Assembly: GCF_006542375.1 (NCBI RefSeq)
Contig: NZ_CP038143.1
Location: forward strand, 1,612,001-1,676,000
Direction: 5' to 3'
Length of the DNA: 64,000 nt
From: Oecophyllibacter saccharovorans
GTDB taxonomy: Bacteria; Pseudomonadota; Alphaproteobacteria; Acetobacterales; Acetobacteraceae
The position numbers and the translations under genes are program-made. Positions 25,834 through 34,318 of this stretch are shown one piece after another (positions within the stretch are counted from its first letter, which is position 1; each line of letters starts with the position of its first letter). The notes beneath the pieces are model-generated. The model was not told the origin of the DNA. It saw only the letters and a program-made list of their open reading frames with translations, and did not search any database.

Positions 25834-26181
25834 ATGCTCTCTTTTCTGGTCTCCCCGGCCTATGCGGCCGGTACTTCCACCGGTGGATTCGACCTGAATT
25901 CCCTCTACCAGATCGCCCCGCTGGTCCTGATCTTCCTGGTTTTCTATTTCCTGCTGATCCGCCCCCAGCAGCAGAAGCAGAAACAGGTGCGCGAGCAGCA
26001 GGCCAACCTGCGCCGCGGCGACCGGATCGTAACGGCAGGCGGCGTGCTGGGCGTCGTGCAGGCCACGCGTGAGGGCAGCCCGGAAGTGGATGTGGAGATC
26101 GCGCCCAATACGCGCGTCAAGGTCATCCGCAACACCATCACCACCGTCCTGCCGCGCGACAAGCCCGCCAACGACGCCTGA
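25834..26181 (+). CDS. yajC: Preprotein translocase accessory subunit YajC
   Basis: 115-residue inner-membrane protein of the SecDF-YajC complex. One transmembrane helix (LVLIFLVFYFLLIRPQQQKQ) carries the family signature RPQQQK. The cytoplasmic domain GDRIVTAGGVLGVV is the YajC core. The ATG at 25834 is chosen over an upstream in-frame ATG because MLSFLVSPAYA is the typical N-terminus. SecD and SecF, often next door, are not found in this window; a strong terminator at 26251 shows yajC ends its transcript here. Confidence 0.96.
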   Translation: MLSFLVSPAYAAGTSTGGFDLNSLYQIAPLVLIFLVFYFLLIRPQQQKQKQVREQQANLRRGDRIVTAGGVLGVVQATREGSPEVDVEIAPNTRVKVIRNTITTVLPRDKPANDA

Positions 26182-26250
26182 GCGCCGTTTCCCCGGGTTT
26201 TTTTCCGCCCCGGACGCCCCCTGGGAAAAATTTCAGAGAAAACTTCAGAA

Positions 26251-26288
26251 AAAACCCTCGTTCCCCGGTGAAGGGAACGAGGGTTTTT
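26251..26288. terminator. Bidirectional terminator between yajC and sodB
   Basis: AAAACCCTCGTTCCC (26251-26265) and GGGAACGAGGGTTTT (26273-26287) form a perfect 15-pair stem with a seven-base loop. Runs of T follow on the plus strand and of A precede it, so it works for both convergent genes. Confidence 0.93.
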
Positions 26289-26341
26289 ATTATCCGCTGA
26301 TCCCGCTGATATCATCAGCCGGGCCTTCAGAGGGTGGGGGC

Positions 26342-26950
26342 TCAGCCGGCCAGCATCTCGGCCTCGGCGAACTCGTAATTGGCGAGGTTGTCGAGGAAGT
26401 TGGTGATGAAGTCCGGGCGGCGGTTGTGGAAGTCCAGGTAATAGGCGTGTTCCCAGACATCGGAGGTGAGGAGGGGCTTGCCCTGCTTTTCAGAGAGCGG
26501 GCTTGCCGCGTTGGGGGTCTTGGTGATGGCGAGCTTGCCCTCGGGCGTCAGCACCAGCCAGGCCCAGCCGGAACCGAACTGCGAGGTCGCCGCCTTGCGG
26601 AAAGCGTCCTTGAAAGCCTCGACAGAGCCGAAATCCTCAATGATCTTCTTCTCCAGCTTGGGCGGGATCTTGCCGCCATTGGGCGACAGGCTCTTCCAGA
26701 ACATGGAGTGGTTGTAGTGCTGGCCGGCATTGTTGAAGACCGGTGCCATGTCCGGCTTGCCGGTGGAAAGGGTGATCAGCTCTTCAAGGCTCTTGCCCTG
26801 CAGGGCGGGGTCTTTCTCGACCAGGCCGTTGAGCGTGTTGACATAGCCGCGGTGGTGCTTGCCGTGGTGCAGGTCCAGCGTTTCCTTGGACATGCCCTTG
26901 TCGTTCAGCGAGGTGTCAGGATAGGGCAGGGGGGGAAGTTCGAAAGCCAT
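26342..26950 (-). CDS. sodB: Superoxide dismutase (Fe type likely)
   Basis: 202-residue Fe/Mn superoxide dismutase, converting superoxide to oxygen and hydrogen peroxide. Metal ligands: His in DLHHGKHHRGYV, His in AGQHYNHSMFWKSL, and Asp and His in LTSDVWEHAYYLD. Gln in AATSQFGSGWAWL at the position that in Fe-SODs hydrogen-bonds the metal-bound water favours iron, though cambialistic forms exist. No signal peptide. The ATG at 26950 (MAFELPPLPYP) is preceded by CAGGAGAATTCCCC. Convergent with yajC. A short repeat TGAACCGGA/TGAACGGGA lies upstream at 27041-27058. Confidence 0.95.
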   Translation of the reverse strand: MAFELPPLPYPDTSLNDKGMSKETLDLHHGKHHRGYVNTLNGLVEKDPALQGKSLEELITLSTGKPDMAPVFNNAGQHYNHSMFWKSLSPNGGKIPPKLEKKIIEDFGSVEAFKDAFRKAATSQFGSGWAWLVLTPEGKLAITKTPNAASPLSEKQGKPLLTSDVWEHAYYLDFHNRRPDFITNFLDNLANYEFAEAEMLAG

Positions 26951-27190
26951 TGGGGAATTCTCCTGTTGCGGCGTCCCTGCAGCTTTCAGCGGGCCTGGCG
27001 GCAAGGCTGGGCGCAAGGGCTGGAAAGGGCAGGCGTCTGGTGAACCGGATGAACGGGATTCGGGGCGCGGCTGAGAATCAGACCGCCCTCGTCCTGCTTT
27101 CTTAGCTATGAACGCACGGCCCTGCCGTCAAGACATGCCGGGCGCGCGGGTGGGTTGTGCGGGCCTGGGGCAGGGCAGGCCGTCTGTGCC

Positions 27191-27742
27191 TTACCGGTTC
27201 CCGGCCGGGTTGCGCGTGAAGTGGCAGGCGATGTCCGGCAGCTCGACGAAAGTATCCGCCTGGCGGCGCAGGTCGTCGCCGATCATGGGCGGCTGCGTGC
27301 GCAGCGAGGAGATGACCGTCACCCGCGTGCCCCGGGCCTGGGCTTCCTCCACCGCGCGGCGGAGGTCGGATTCACCGCTGATGAGCACGGCGTGGTCGAG
27401 ACGCCCGGCCTGGCTGATCAGGTCGACAGCCATCTCCACATTGACATTGCCCTTGACGCGCCGCCGTCCGTTGCCGTCGGAAAACGCGCGGGCGGGTTTG
27501 GTGACAAGGCAGTAGCCGTTATAGGCCAGCCAGTCCGTCAGCGGCCTGAGGGGGGAGTAATCCTCCGTTTCAGGCAGGGCGGCGTAATAATAGGCCCGCT
27601 TGAAGTCCGTGCTCTCTTTGAAGACCGTGTGCAGGGCGTGGAAGTCCACCTCGAAGTCCAGGTTGCGCGCGCCATGGTGAAGGCTGGCCCCGTCAATGAA
27701 GAGAGCGGTGCGGTCAGTGGGGCGGAAAATGGATGCGAGCAT
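27191..27742 (-). CDS. NYN-domain (LabA/DUF88-like) protein
   Basis: 183-residue PIN-like NYN domain, a predicted metal-dependent RNase fold. TALFIDGASLHHGARNL has the first acidic residue; KGNVNVEMAVDLISQAG and DHAVLISGESDLRRAVEEA supply the other conserved Asp/Glu positions; a GTRVTVISS strand follows. Single domain, normal length, no signal peptide. The ATG at 27742 has a perfect TATAAT about 57 bases upstream. It stands between sodB and rpoZ as a single gene. The RNA target is unknown. Confidence 0.9.
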   Translation of the reverse strand: MLASIFRPTDRTALFIDGASLHHGARNLDFEVDFHALHTVFKESTDFKRAYYYAALPETEDYSPLRPLTDWLAYNGYCLVTKPARAFSDGNGRRRVKGNVNVEMAVDLISQAGRLDHAVLISGESDLRRAVEEAQARGTRVTVISSLRTQPPMIGDDLRRQADTFVELPDIACHFTRNPAGNR

Positions 27743-28075
27743 AGAATTCAGGCAAACTCCGGTTGAATGGCGCAGCTCCCATAACTGAGTTTCAGGAAAT
27801 TATAAAGCTTGCCTTTCAAATCCGCTCCAAGCCCAAAGAGAAGTTATCAGGGGCAACCCCAGGCCAGACCGCGTTCCTGGACCGTGTTCCCGGGCGCGAT
27901 CGCCTGTGAGAAGGCGCCATTGATCGTGCCGCTGTCTTCATGATAGGGAGAGGGTCAATCTGCCCTGTCCCCGTGCTTGCGGGGCGGCGGGGAAACGGCA
28001 GCAAGTTTGCACAGCACAAGCACACAAGCCCAACAGCCCCAGCACATAAGTCTGCATCATAAGGAAGCCCGCTTC
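27743..28075. other. Divergent intergenic region NYN gene / rpoZ
   Basis: About 330 bases without a convincing gene. It holds a minus-strand TATAAT (27799-27804) for the NYN gene and the rpoZ ribosome site AAGGAAG (28061-28067). A 40-codon minus-strand frame (27816 up to about 27940) shows no protein features. No tRNA-like, SRP RNA or tmRNA signature was recognised. Confidence 0.6.
27799..27804 (-). promoter_or_regulatory. TATAAT -10 element of the NYN gene
   Basis: Perfect TATAAT on the minus strand, 57 bases before the start codon. No good -35 hexamer is found at 16-18 bases (GAGCGG at 17), so strength is uncertain. Confidence 0.35.
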
Positions 28076-28438
28076 ATGGCACGCGTGACCGTCGAAGACT
28101 GCATTGAGAAAGTCACCAACCGCTTCGATCTCGTTCTGCTGGCCGCCCAGCGGGCGCGGGGCCTGGCGCGCGGCGAGGAGCTGCACGTTCCGCGCGACAA
28201 TGACAAGAACACCGTCGTCGCCCTGCGTGAGATCGCCGAGGAGCGCATCAGCCTGTCGGGGCTGCAGGAGGGGATCATCCGCTCCATGGGCCAGCAGCCT
28301 GAAGTCGAGGTGGCTGATGAGGAGGTCATGGACCTGATCCCGACCGACCAGAACATCTTCGGCCTGCAGGATGTCTCCGCTGAAGAGGAAGCCTCTCACA
28401 TGGCGGTCGATGAGGAAGCGTCCCGTCACCGTCGCTGA
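28076..28438 (+). CDS. rpoZ: DNA-directed RNA polymerase omega subunit
   Basis: 120-residue omega subunit, which chaperones beta-prime into RNA polymerase and helps sense ppGpp. It opens [20 protein letters not shown] and continues [29 protein letters not shown], as in other alphaproteobacteria; the acidic C-terminal tail from about 80 on is variable. The ATG at 28076 has AAGGAAG eight bases ahead. It lies 78 bases upstream of the RelA/SpoT gene, the usual alphaproteobacterial pairing of ppGpp synthesis and its RNA-polymerase partner. Confidence 0.97.
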   Translation: MARVTVEDCIEKVTNRFDLVLLAAQRARGLARGEELHVPRDNDKNTVVALREIAEERISLSGLQEGIIRSMGQQPEVEVADEEVMDLIPTDQNIFGLQDVSAEEEASHMAVDEEASRHRR

Positions 28439-28516
28439 CGCCGGACTGCAGACCAGCCGGGCCCGCGCGGCTGACGGCCCGGCGGAAACGGCAATAACGG
28501 AAAAGGGGAGGGCCGC

Positions 28517-30838
28517 ATGAGTCGCATGGCGCCCATCCCGTCATCGCAGCTGCCGCTGGAGATACGTTCCACCATCTCGGCCCCGCCTGATTTCCATCCC
28601 TCCATTTCAGGGCTGCTGGAGCGGATCAGGAGCTATGACCCCCAGGCCGACCTCGCCAAGATCGAGGAAGCCTACCAGCTTGCAGCCCAGGCCCATGAAG
28701 GGCAGTGCCGCGACAACGGCGACGCCTATATCACCCATCCCGTGGCCGTGGCCAACATCCTGGCGGGCTTCCGCATGGACCCGGTCTCGATCATGGTGGG
28801 CTTTCTCCATGACACGGTCGAGGATACCGGGGTTTCCAGGCAGGCGCTGGAGGAACGCTTCGGCCCGGACGTGGCTTCCATCGTCGATGGCGTCACCAAG
28901 CTCACCCGGCTGGAGCTGCAGTCGGACCGCACCAAGCAGGCCGAGAATTTCCGCAAGCTCGTCCTGGCGATGTCGCGTGACATCCGCGTTCTGATCGTCA
29001 AGCTGGCTGACCGCCTGCACAACATGCGCACCCTCCACCATGTGGAGAAGCCCGAACGCCGCCTGCGCATCGCCCGTGAAACCCTGGACATCTACGCCCC
29101 CCTGGCCGAGCGCATCGGCATGGACCGGGTCAAGACCGAGCTGCAGAACATCGCTTTCGTCAATCTGGAGCCCGAGGCCGACGCCACGATCCGCGCCCGC
29201 CTCAACTACCTGCGCGGCCAGGGCGTGGACATGATCGAGCAGATTCGCCGCGAGCTGGTCAAGCAGTGTCATGAAGCGGGGCTGACCGACGTGGAGGTGA
29301 CGGGGCGCGAGAAATCGCCCTATTCCATCTGGGAGAAGATGAAGCGCCGCAACGTGGCTTTCGAGCAGCTTTCCGATCTCATGGCCTTCCGCATCATCGT
29401 GCCCAACCGCGAGGCCTGCTATGCGGCCCTGGGCGCGGTGCACGGCGCCTATCCCATGATCGCCAGCCGTTTCAAGGACTACATCTCCACTCCCAAGGCC
29501 AACGGCTACCAGTCCCTCCATACAGGGGTGACGCTCTACCGCCCTCACAGCCAGAAGATCGAGGTGCAGATCCGCACGCCGGCCATGCATGACCTGGCTG
29601 AAAACGGCGTGGCCTCGCACTGGGCCTACAAGACCGATGCCGTGCCGGTCGAGGCGGAAGCGGCCGTGCTGTCGGAGAAGTTCGGCACCTATACCCGCAA
29701 GCTGCGCTGGGTGCAGGACCTGCTGGACATTCTCGAAGACAGCCAGGAGCCCGACGAATTCCTGGAGAACACCAAGCTTGAGCTCTACCAGGGCCAGGTC
29801 TTCTGCTTCACGCCCAAGGGCCGGCTGATCTCGCTGCCGCGCGGGGCCACGCCGGTTGATTTCGCCTATGCGGTGCACAGCCAGGTGGGCGACAGTTGCG
29901 TGGGTGCGCGCGTCAACGGGCGGCTCGTGCCCCTGCGCCACGAACTTGAGAACGGCGACCAGGTCGAGATCATGACCACGCGCGGCGGCCAGCCTTCCCC
30001 GGCCTGGGAGCGTTTCGTGGTCACCGGCAAGGCGCGCGCCCGCATCCGCCGCTTCATCGCCTCGCAGCAGCGCCAGGTCAATCTCGATACCGGCCGCACG
30101 ATGGTTGCGCGCGCCTTTCGCCAGGAGGGGGTGGACGGCTCCGACAAGGTGCTGGAGACCATTCTCAAGCCCCTGCGCCAGACCAGCATCTCCGAGCTTT
30201 ACATCAATGTCGGCGCAGGCCAGCTGGTCCCCAGGGATGTCGTGGCCGCGGCCTATCCGGAGCTGCGGCGCAAGGGCCGGCCCCCCAGGGTGGTGCCCGG
30301 GCTCTCGCCGCGCCTCTCAGAACGCATCGACCAGAAGCCGGTGCTCAAAAGCGGCACCAACGGCCGTTATGAAGGCCAGCTTTTCAAGGGAATCGGCAGC
30401 GGGATCGAAGTGCACATGGCAGGCTGCTGCCGCCCCCTGCCTGGCGACCGGGTGGTGGGCATCATCGCCCAGGGGCGCGGCGTGACGGTGCACCAGCATG
30501 ACTGCAACAACCTGGCCGCCTTCGCTGAGGCGCCCGAGCGCTTTCTCGAGGTCGACTGGAACCCCGCCGCGCTGGAGGTGGGAGGGCGTGACGCGCCGCG
30601 CTACGTGGCGCGCCTGTCGGTGGTGGCCAACAATGACCCTGGCGTGCTGGCAACCCTGACCAACCTGGCCACGCGCCATGAAGGCAGCCTGGTCAACCTG
30701 CGCATCGTCAACCGCCAGCTCGATTTCATGGAGCTCTTCGTCGATCTGGAAGTGCGCTCGCTCAAGCATCTCACTAACATCATCGGCGCCTACCGGGCTA
30801 CGGTGGAGATCATGCAGGTGGAGCGCGCGCGTGGATGA
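28517..30838 (+). CDS. spoT: Bifunctional (p)ppGpp synthetase/hydrolase (RSH)
   Basis: 773-residue RelA/SpoT homologue that makes and degrades the alarmone (p)ppGpp. Hydrolase domain: THPVAVANILAGFRMD and FLHDTVEDTG (HDXXED intact), so hydrolysis should be active. Synthetase: FEQLSDLMAFRIIV, GYQSLHTGVTL, EVQIRTPAMHDLAENGVASH. TGS domain: FCFTPKGRLISLPRGATPVDFAYAVH. A zinc-finger-like region has AGCCRPLPGD and VHQHDCNNL. ACT domain: ARLSVVANNDPGVLATLTNL. All are in the usual order. AGGGGAGGG precedes the ATG. The stop TGA (30836-30838) overlaps an ATG and opens the three-copy 14-bp repeat that leads into acpS. Confidence 0.97.
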   Translation: MSRMAPIPSSQLPLEIRSTISAPPDFHPSISGLLERIRSYDPQADLAKIEEAYQLAAQAHEGQCRDNGDAYITHPVAVANILAGFRMDPVSIMVGFLHDTVEDTGVSRQALEERFGPDVASIVDGVTKLTRLELQSDRTKQAENFRKLVLAMSRDIRVLIVKLADRLHNMRTLHHVEKPERRLRIARETLDIYAPLAERIGMDRVKTELQNIAFVNLEPEADATIRARLNYLRGQGVDMIEQIRRELVKQCHEAGLTDVEVTGREKSPYSIWEKMKRRNVAFEQLSDLMAFRIIVPNREACYAALGAVHGAYPMIASRFKDYISTPKANGYQSLHTGVTLYRPHSQKIEVQIRTPAMHDLAENGVASHWAYKTDAVPVEAEAAVLSEKFGTYTRKLRWVQDLLDILEDSQEPDEFLENTKLELYQGQVFCFTPKGRLISLPRGATPVDFAYAVHSQVGDSCVGARVNGRLVPLRHELENGDQVEIMTTRGGQPSPAWERFVVTGKARARIRRFIASQQRQVNLDTGRTMVARAFRQEGVDGSDKVLETILKPLRQTSISELYINVGAGQLVPRDVVAAAYPELRRKGRPPRVVPGLSPRLSERIDQKPVLKSGTNGRYEGQLFKGIGSGIEVHMAGCCRPLPGDRVVGIIAQGRGVTVHQHDCNNLAAFAEAPERFLEVDWNPAALEVGGRDAPRYVARLSVVANNDPGVLATLTNLATRHEGSLVNLRIVNRQLDFMELFVDLEVRSLKHLTNIIGAYRATVEIMQVERARG

Positions 30839-30875
30839 GCACAGTTCGATGAGCCCAGGTCGATGAGCACGGTTC
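30834..30875. repeat. 14-bp tandem repeat x3 carrying successive start codons, relA/acpS border
   Basis: GATGAGCACAGTTC, GATGAGCCCAGGTC and GATGAGCACGGTTC at 30834, 30848 and 30862. The first unit contains the stop of the RSH gene, the third the ATG of acpS. The ATGs at 30835 and 30849 each read five codons (MSTVR, MSPGR) and then TGA, which overlaps the next ATG by the ATGA arrangement. The result is a chain: RSH stop, micro-ORF 1, micro-ORF 2, acpS. Confidence 0.95.
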
Positions 30876-31306
30876 CTAGCCAGGGTCAGGCGGGAGAGGG
30901 GCGGGTCCTGGGCATCGGGCTCGATCTGTGCCTCTGCCCGCGGATCGGCGAGGTGATCGGCCGGCATGGCGAGCGGTTCCTGGCGCGCATTTTCACGCCG
31001 GCTGAACGCGCTTATGTCGAGCGGCTTGGCGGCCGCAACCGGACCGGCGCCTATGCCAAGCGCTGGGCGGCCAAAGAGGCCTGCGCCAAGGCCCTGGGGA
31101 CAGGCTTTACCAGGGGCGTGGCCTTCCGCGACATCGAGGTCCGGCGCAATGCGGCTGGCGCGCCGGAACTGGCCCTGAGCGGCGGGGCCCGGCAGGTGCT
31201 GGCTGCGCTGACCGCGCCGGGCCACCGGGCGCAGCTGTTTCTGAGCATGAGCGATGACGGGCCCTTTGCCATGGCGCAGGTGCTGATCCAGCAGCACGCG
31301 CTCTGA
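30863..31306 (+). CDS. acpS: Holo-[acyl-carrier-protein] synthase
   Basis: 147-residue AcpS, which transfers 4'-phosphopantetheine from CoA to acyl carrier protein. GIGLDLCLCPRI has the first Mg-binding Asp, and KRWAAKEACAKALGTG is the conserved WxxKEA motif with the second acidic ligand. VLAALTAPGHRAQLFLSMSDD completes the fold. The start is the third ATG of a three-copy 14-bp repeat; the two earlier ATGs lead to stop after five codons. There is no good Shine-Dalgarno sequence directly before it, so translation probably depends on coupling through that chain. Followed by lepB after 108 bases. The alternative, that acpS starts further in, is unlikely given GIGLDLC at residue 17. Confidence 0.95.
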   Translation: MSTVPSQGQAGEGRVLGIGLDLCLCPRIGEVIGRHGERFLARIFTPAERAYVERLGGRNRTGAYAKRWAAKEACAKALGTGFTRGVAFRDIEVRRNAAGAPELALSGGARQVLAALTAPGHRAQLFLSMSDDGPFAMAQVLIQQHAL

Positions 31307-31414
31307 CTCTGGTCTTCTCCGCCCTGCTGCCTGCCGGGCGTGGGGGCGAGAAAAATGCTGCCTGCTCAAAGTAAAGGGTTCTCCACAGGCAGGGCAGTAG
31401 GATAAAAGCCTTGC

Positions 31415-32323
31415 ATGACCACGCACGACCATTCCGATCAGCCCGCCCCGCCTGAGCCCGCCCGCCAGGCAGGCGCTCCTGACCCCATGTCGCCCCCGGC
31501 TTCCCGCAGGGAGGAACCGGCAGCGCAGGAAGGCTGGGGCAGTTTTCTCCGCCAGCTGCTGATTTTGGTGCTGGTGGTGGTCGGCATCCGCACCTTCATC
31601 GTGGAGCCGTTCACGATTCCGTCGGCCTCGATGGTGCCGACGCTGCAGATCGGCGATTTCATCGCGGTCACCAAATACAGCTACGGCTATTCCCGCTATT
31701 CCTTCCCTTTTTCGCTGCCGCTGTTTTCAGGCCGCATCTTCGGCCGGCTGCCGGAGCGGGGAGATGTGGTGGTCTTCCGCTACACCCAGAATCCGGATGT
31801 GGACTACATCAAACGCACGATCGGCCTGCCGGGCGACCATATCCGCCTTGAGCATGGCCGCCTGTTCATCAATGACCGGGAAGTGCCGCGCGAGAAAGTC
31901 GGCCCCTACGCCCTCACTGACGAGACCGGCCGCCTGCTGAGCGGCACGGTCTACAGGGAGTTCCTGCCGCGCCCGCCTGGCGTGTGGCCCCATCTAATCA
32001 TGCAGATGACCGACGTGGGCCCTGCCAACAACACGCAGGAATACATCGTGCCGCCAGGCTGTCTCTTCATGATGGGCGATGACCGTGATGACAGCGCCGA
32101 CAGCCGCTTTCAGGGCGGGCGCGAGAGCGGCAGCTGTGCCGCCCCCGCCGGCAACGATTTCCTGCGCGGCTCCAACCAGGATCTGGGCTTCGTGCCGGAG
32201 GAAAACCTGGTCGGTCGCGCGCGGCGGGTGATCTTCTCGATCAACCTGACCCATCCGGGATGGCAGTTCTGGTACTGGCCGGCGGAGATCCGCTGGAACC
32301 GGACCTTCATGTTCATTCAGTGA
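31415..32323 (+). CDS. lepB: Signal peptidase I
   Basis: 302-residue inner-membrane serine protease that removes signal peptides from exported proteins. After a disordered N-terminus of about 45 residues comes one hydrophobic segment (LLILVLVVVGIRTFIVEPF). Box B FTIPSASMVPTL contains the nucleophilic Ser, box D RGDVVVFRY and DVDYIKRTIGLPGD the general-base Lys, and box E FMMGDDRDDSADSR. A C-terminal WPAEIRWNR is also typical. The GDDRDN of most homologues is GDDRDD here, a mild change. lepB-rnc-era is the conserved order. The ATG at 31415 lies just after AAAAGCC. Confidence 0.96.
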   Translation: MTTHDHSDQPAPPEPARQAGAPDPMSPPASRREEPAAQEGWGSFLRQLLILVLVVVGIRTFIVEPFTIPSASMVPTLQIGDFIAVTKYSYGYSRYSFPFSLPLFSGRIFGRLPERGDVVVFRYTQNPDVDYIKRTIGLPGDHIRLEHGRLFINDREVPREKVGPYALTDETGRLLSGTVYREFLPRPPGVWPHLIMQMTDVGPANNTQEYIVPPGCLFMMGDDRDDSADSRFQGGRESGSCAAPAGNDFLRGSNQDLGFVPEENLVGRARRVIFSINLTHPGWQFWYWPAEIRWNRTFMFIQ

Positions 32324-32344
32324 GGAAGCAGGCTGGAAAGGGCG

Positions 32345-32354
32345 ATGAGATGAG
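32345..32354 (+). repeat. 5-bp direct repeat giving ATGAGATGAG at the rnc start
   Basis: ATGAG occurs twice in a row. The first ATG (32345) reads two codons and TGA; that TGA overlaps the rnc ATG at 32350 (ATGA). The ribosome site GGAAAGGG could serve either ATG. Confidence 0.7.
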
Positions 32355-33186
32355 CGAGACAGGCGAGGGCCGCGCGCCGGCTTCCACCCGCAAGGCGAGC
32401 CGGGAGGTGCACGTCAATCCGGCCGGCCAGACGGCTGTTACCCTGCAGCGCCGTCTGGGCCACCGTTTCAGCCAGCCGGGCCTGCTGGCCGAAGCGCTGA
32501 CGCACCGCTCAGCCCTGGGCGGGCGTACCAGTGGCAACACGCGCGGCAGGTCCCGCAGCACGCCGGCCGTCAAGGGGGCGGGGTCCAATGAGCGGCTGGA
32601 ATTCGTGGGCGACCGCGTGCTGGGCCTGCTCATGGCGGAATGGCTTTTCCAGCGTTTTCCCGATGAGCAGGAAGGGGCGCTGGGCGCACGCCATGCCCAT
32701 CTGGTCTCGCGCCCGGTCCTGGCTGAAATCGCCGCTGAACTTGATCTGGCCGCAGCGCTGAAGATCGCCCGTCATGAGGAAGTGGCCGGCATCCGCGAGC
32801 TGGCTAGCGTGCGCGCAGACGCCATGGAGGCCGTGCTGGGCGCGCTCTACCTCGATGCGGGGCTGGAAGCGGCGCGCAAGGTCATCCATGAACTGTGGGA
32901 GAGCCGGATCGAGAATGCCGGCAAGCCTCACAAGGAACCCAAGACATTGCTGCAGGAATATCTGCTGGGCCGCGGCGAGCCCCTGCCGCATTATGAGCTC
33001 CTTTCCTCCACCGGCCCCTCGCATGCCCCGCTGTTCCGTGTGGAAGCCAGGGGATGCGGGATGACGGGCACGGGCGAGGCGGGCAGCAAGCGCGCTGCCG
33101 AAAGCCTTGCCGCCACCGATCTGCTCCGCCAGCTCACCGGTTCCGGTTCTGATGCCGAAACCGGCCCGGCTTCTTCCGCATCCTGA
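32350..33186 (+). CDS. rnc: Ribonuclease III
   Basis: 278-residue double-strand-specific endoribonuclease for rRNA processing. Catalytic domain: LTHRSAL, NERLEFVGDRVLGLLMAEWLF (signature with catalytic Glu and Asp), ELASVRADAMEAVLGALYLD. The C-terminal dsRNA-binding domain starts near KEPKTLLQEYLLGRG and ends GSKRAAESLAATDLLRQL. Between residues 57 and 78 there is a basic Gly/Ser/Arg-rich insert (GRTSGNTRGRSRSTPAVKGA) before the signature, longer than in most relatives. The ATG at 32350 (MSETGEGRA) is preferred to frames further upstream because GGAAAGGG is close. Placed between lepB and era, as usual. Confidence 0.95.
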   Translation: MSETGEGRAPASTRKASREVHVNPAGQTAVTLQRRLGHRFSQPGLLAEALTHRSALGGRTSGNTRGRSRSTPAVKGAGSNERLEFVGDRVLGLLMAEWLFQRFPDEQEGALGARHAHLVSRPVLAEIAAELDLAAALKIARHEEVAGIRELASVRADAMEAVLGALYLDAGLEAARKVIHELWESRIENAGKPHKEPKTLLQEYLLGRGEPLPHYELLSSTGPSHAPLFRVEARGCGMTGTGEAGSKRAAESLAATDLLRQLTGSGSDAETGPASSAS

Positions 33187-33232
33187 CATTTCATTCCTGT
33201 TTTTCCTGCCCGGCTTTGAGAAGGCTTTTTCC

Positions 33233-34171
33233 GTGACCGATCATGCTCCCGCCCCCGCTACCGATTCTGCAGCGCCCGCCCAGCCGACCCGCTGCGGCTT
33301 TGTCGCCCTTGTGGGCGCGCCCAATGCCGGCAAGTCCACCCTGCTGAACCGGATGGTCGGCGCCAAGCTTTCCATCGTCAGCCCCAAGGCGCAGACGACC
33401 CGCTTCCGCACCTTGGGCATCGCCATGTGCGACAACGCGCAGATCATCTTCGTGGACCTGCCGGGGATCTTCAAACCGCGCCGCAAGCTCGACCGCGCGA
33501 TGGTTTCGACCGCCTGGGGCGGCATGGAAGATGCCGATGTGACCCTGTTCGTGGTGGATGCCAAGCGCGGCCTGCGCGATGACGTGCGCGAGATCGCCGA
33601 GCGCCTGGCTCAGAGCGGGCGCGAGGTGTGGCTGGTGCTCAACAAGACCGACCTGGTGCCGCGCGAGCAGCTGCTGCCGCTGACGCGCGAGCTGTCCGAC
33701 ATCCTGAAGATCGAGAAGGTCTTCATGGTCAGTGCCGCTTCGGGCGAAGGGGTGGAGGACCTCATGGACCGCCTGGCCCAGACCCTGCCTGAAGGGCCTT
33801 ATCTCTACCCTGAAGACGAGCTGACCGACCTGCCGGACCGCCTGCTGGCCGCAGAGCTGGTGCGCGAGCAGGTTTTTCTGCAGACCCATGAGGAGATCCC
33901 CTATCAGGCCACCGTGGAGACCGAAAGCTACAAGGAGCGTCCTGACGGCTCGGTCCGCATCGAGGTGACGATCTATGTCTCGCGCGCAGGCCACAAGGCC
34001 ATCCTGATCGGTGACAAGGGCAGCCGCATCCGCGAGATCGGCATGCGGGCGCGCAAGCAGCTCGAAAGCATTCTCGGCTGCCCATGCCATCTCTTCCTCA
34101 ACGTCAAGGAACGCGCCGGATGGGATGAGGAAAGCGCCCGCCTGCGCGCGCTCGGCCTCGACCCGGCCTGA
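33233..34171 (+). CDS. era: GTPase Era
   Basis: 312-residue ribosome-assembly GTPase that binds the 3' end of 16S rRNA. G1 GAPNAGKSTLLNRMVG, G2 near TRFRTLGIA, G3 FVDLPGIF, G4 LNKTDLV and G5 VSAASGEGV are complete. The C-terminal KH domain shows GHKAILIGDKGSRIREIGM and LFLNVKERAGWDE. The start is taken as GTG at 33233, eight bases after GAGAAGG. The frame is open to 33107, but the extra part overlaps rnc and lacks conserved sequence. recO, which often follows era, is missing here; pyrH comes next after about 150 bases. Confidence 0.96.
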   Translation: MTDHAPAPATDSAAPAQPTRCGFVALVGAPNAGKSTLLNRMVGAKLSIVSPKAQTTRFRTLGIAMCDNAQIIFVDLPGIFKPRRKLDRAMVSTAWGGMEDADVTLFVVDAKRGLRDDVREIAERLAQSGREVWLVLNKTDLVPREQLLPLTRELSDILKIEKVFMVSAASGEGVEDLMDRLAQTLPEGPYLYPEDELTDLPDRLLAAELVREQVFLQTHEEIPYQATVETESYKERPDGSVRIEVTIYVSRAGHKAILIGDKGSRIREIGMRARKQLESILGCPCHLFLNVKERAGWDEESARLRALGLDPA

Positions 34172-34318
34172 GCGGCGGAGGGTTGTCGCAGGCCTGGCGG
34201 CCCTTTAAGAGGGAGGCGACCTCAAGAGAAGGCGTCTTCTGCCCGGCCGCCCCCGGTTGCCTGCCAGGACTCGCCGCTCTTTCACCGCCCCGCGCCCTCA
34301 CTCGGAAAGAAGCCACTC

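Noticed and set aside
27816-28025. 69-codon minus-strand frame between the NYN gene and rpoZ
   Set aside because: No ribosome site, no conserved features, overlaps the control region of both genes.
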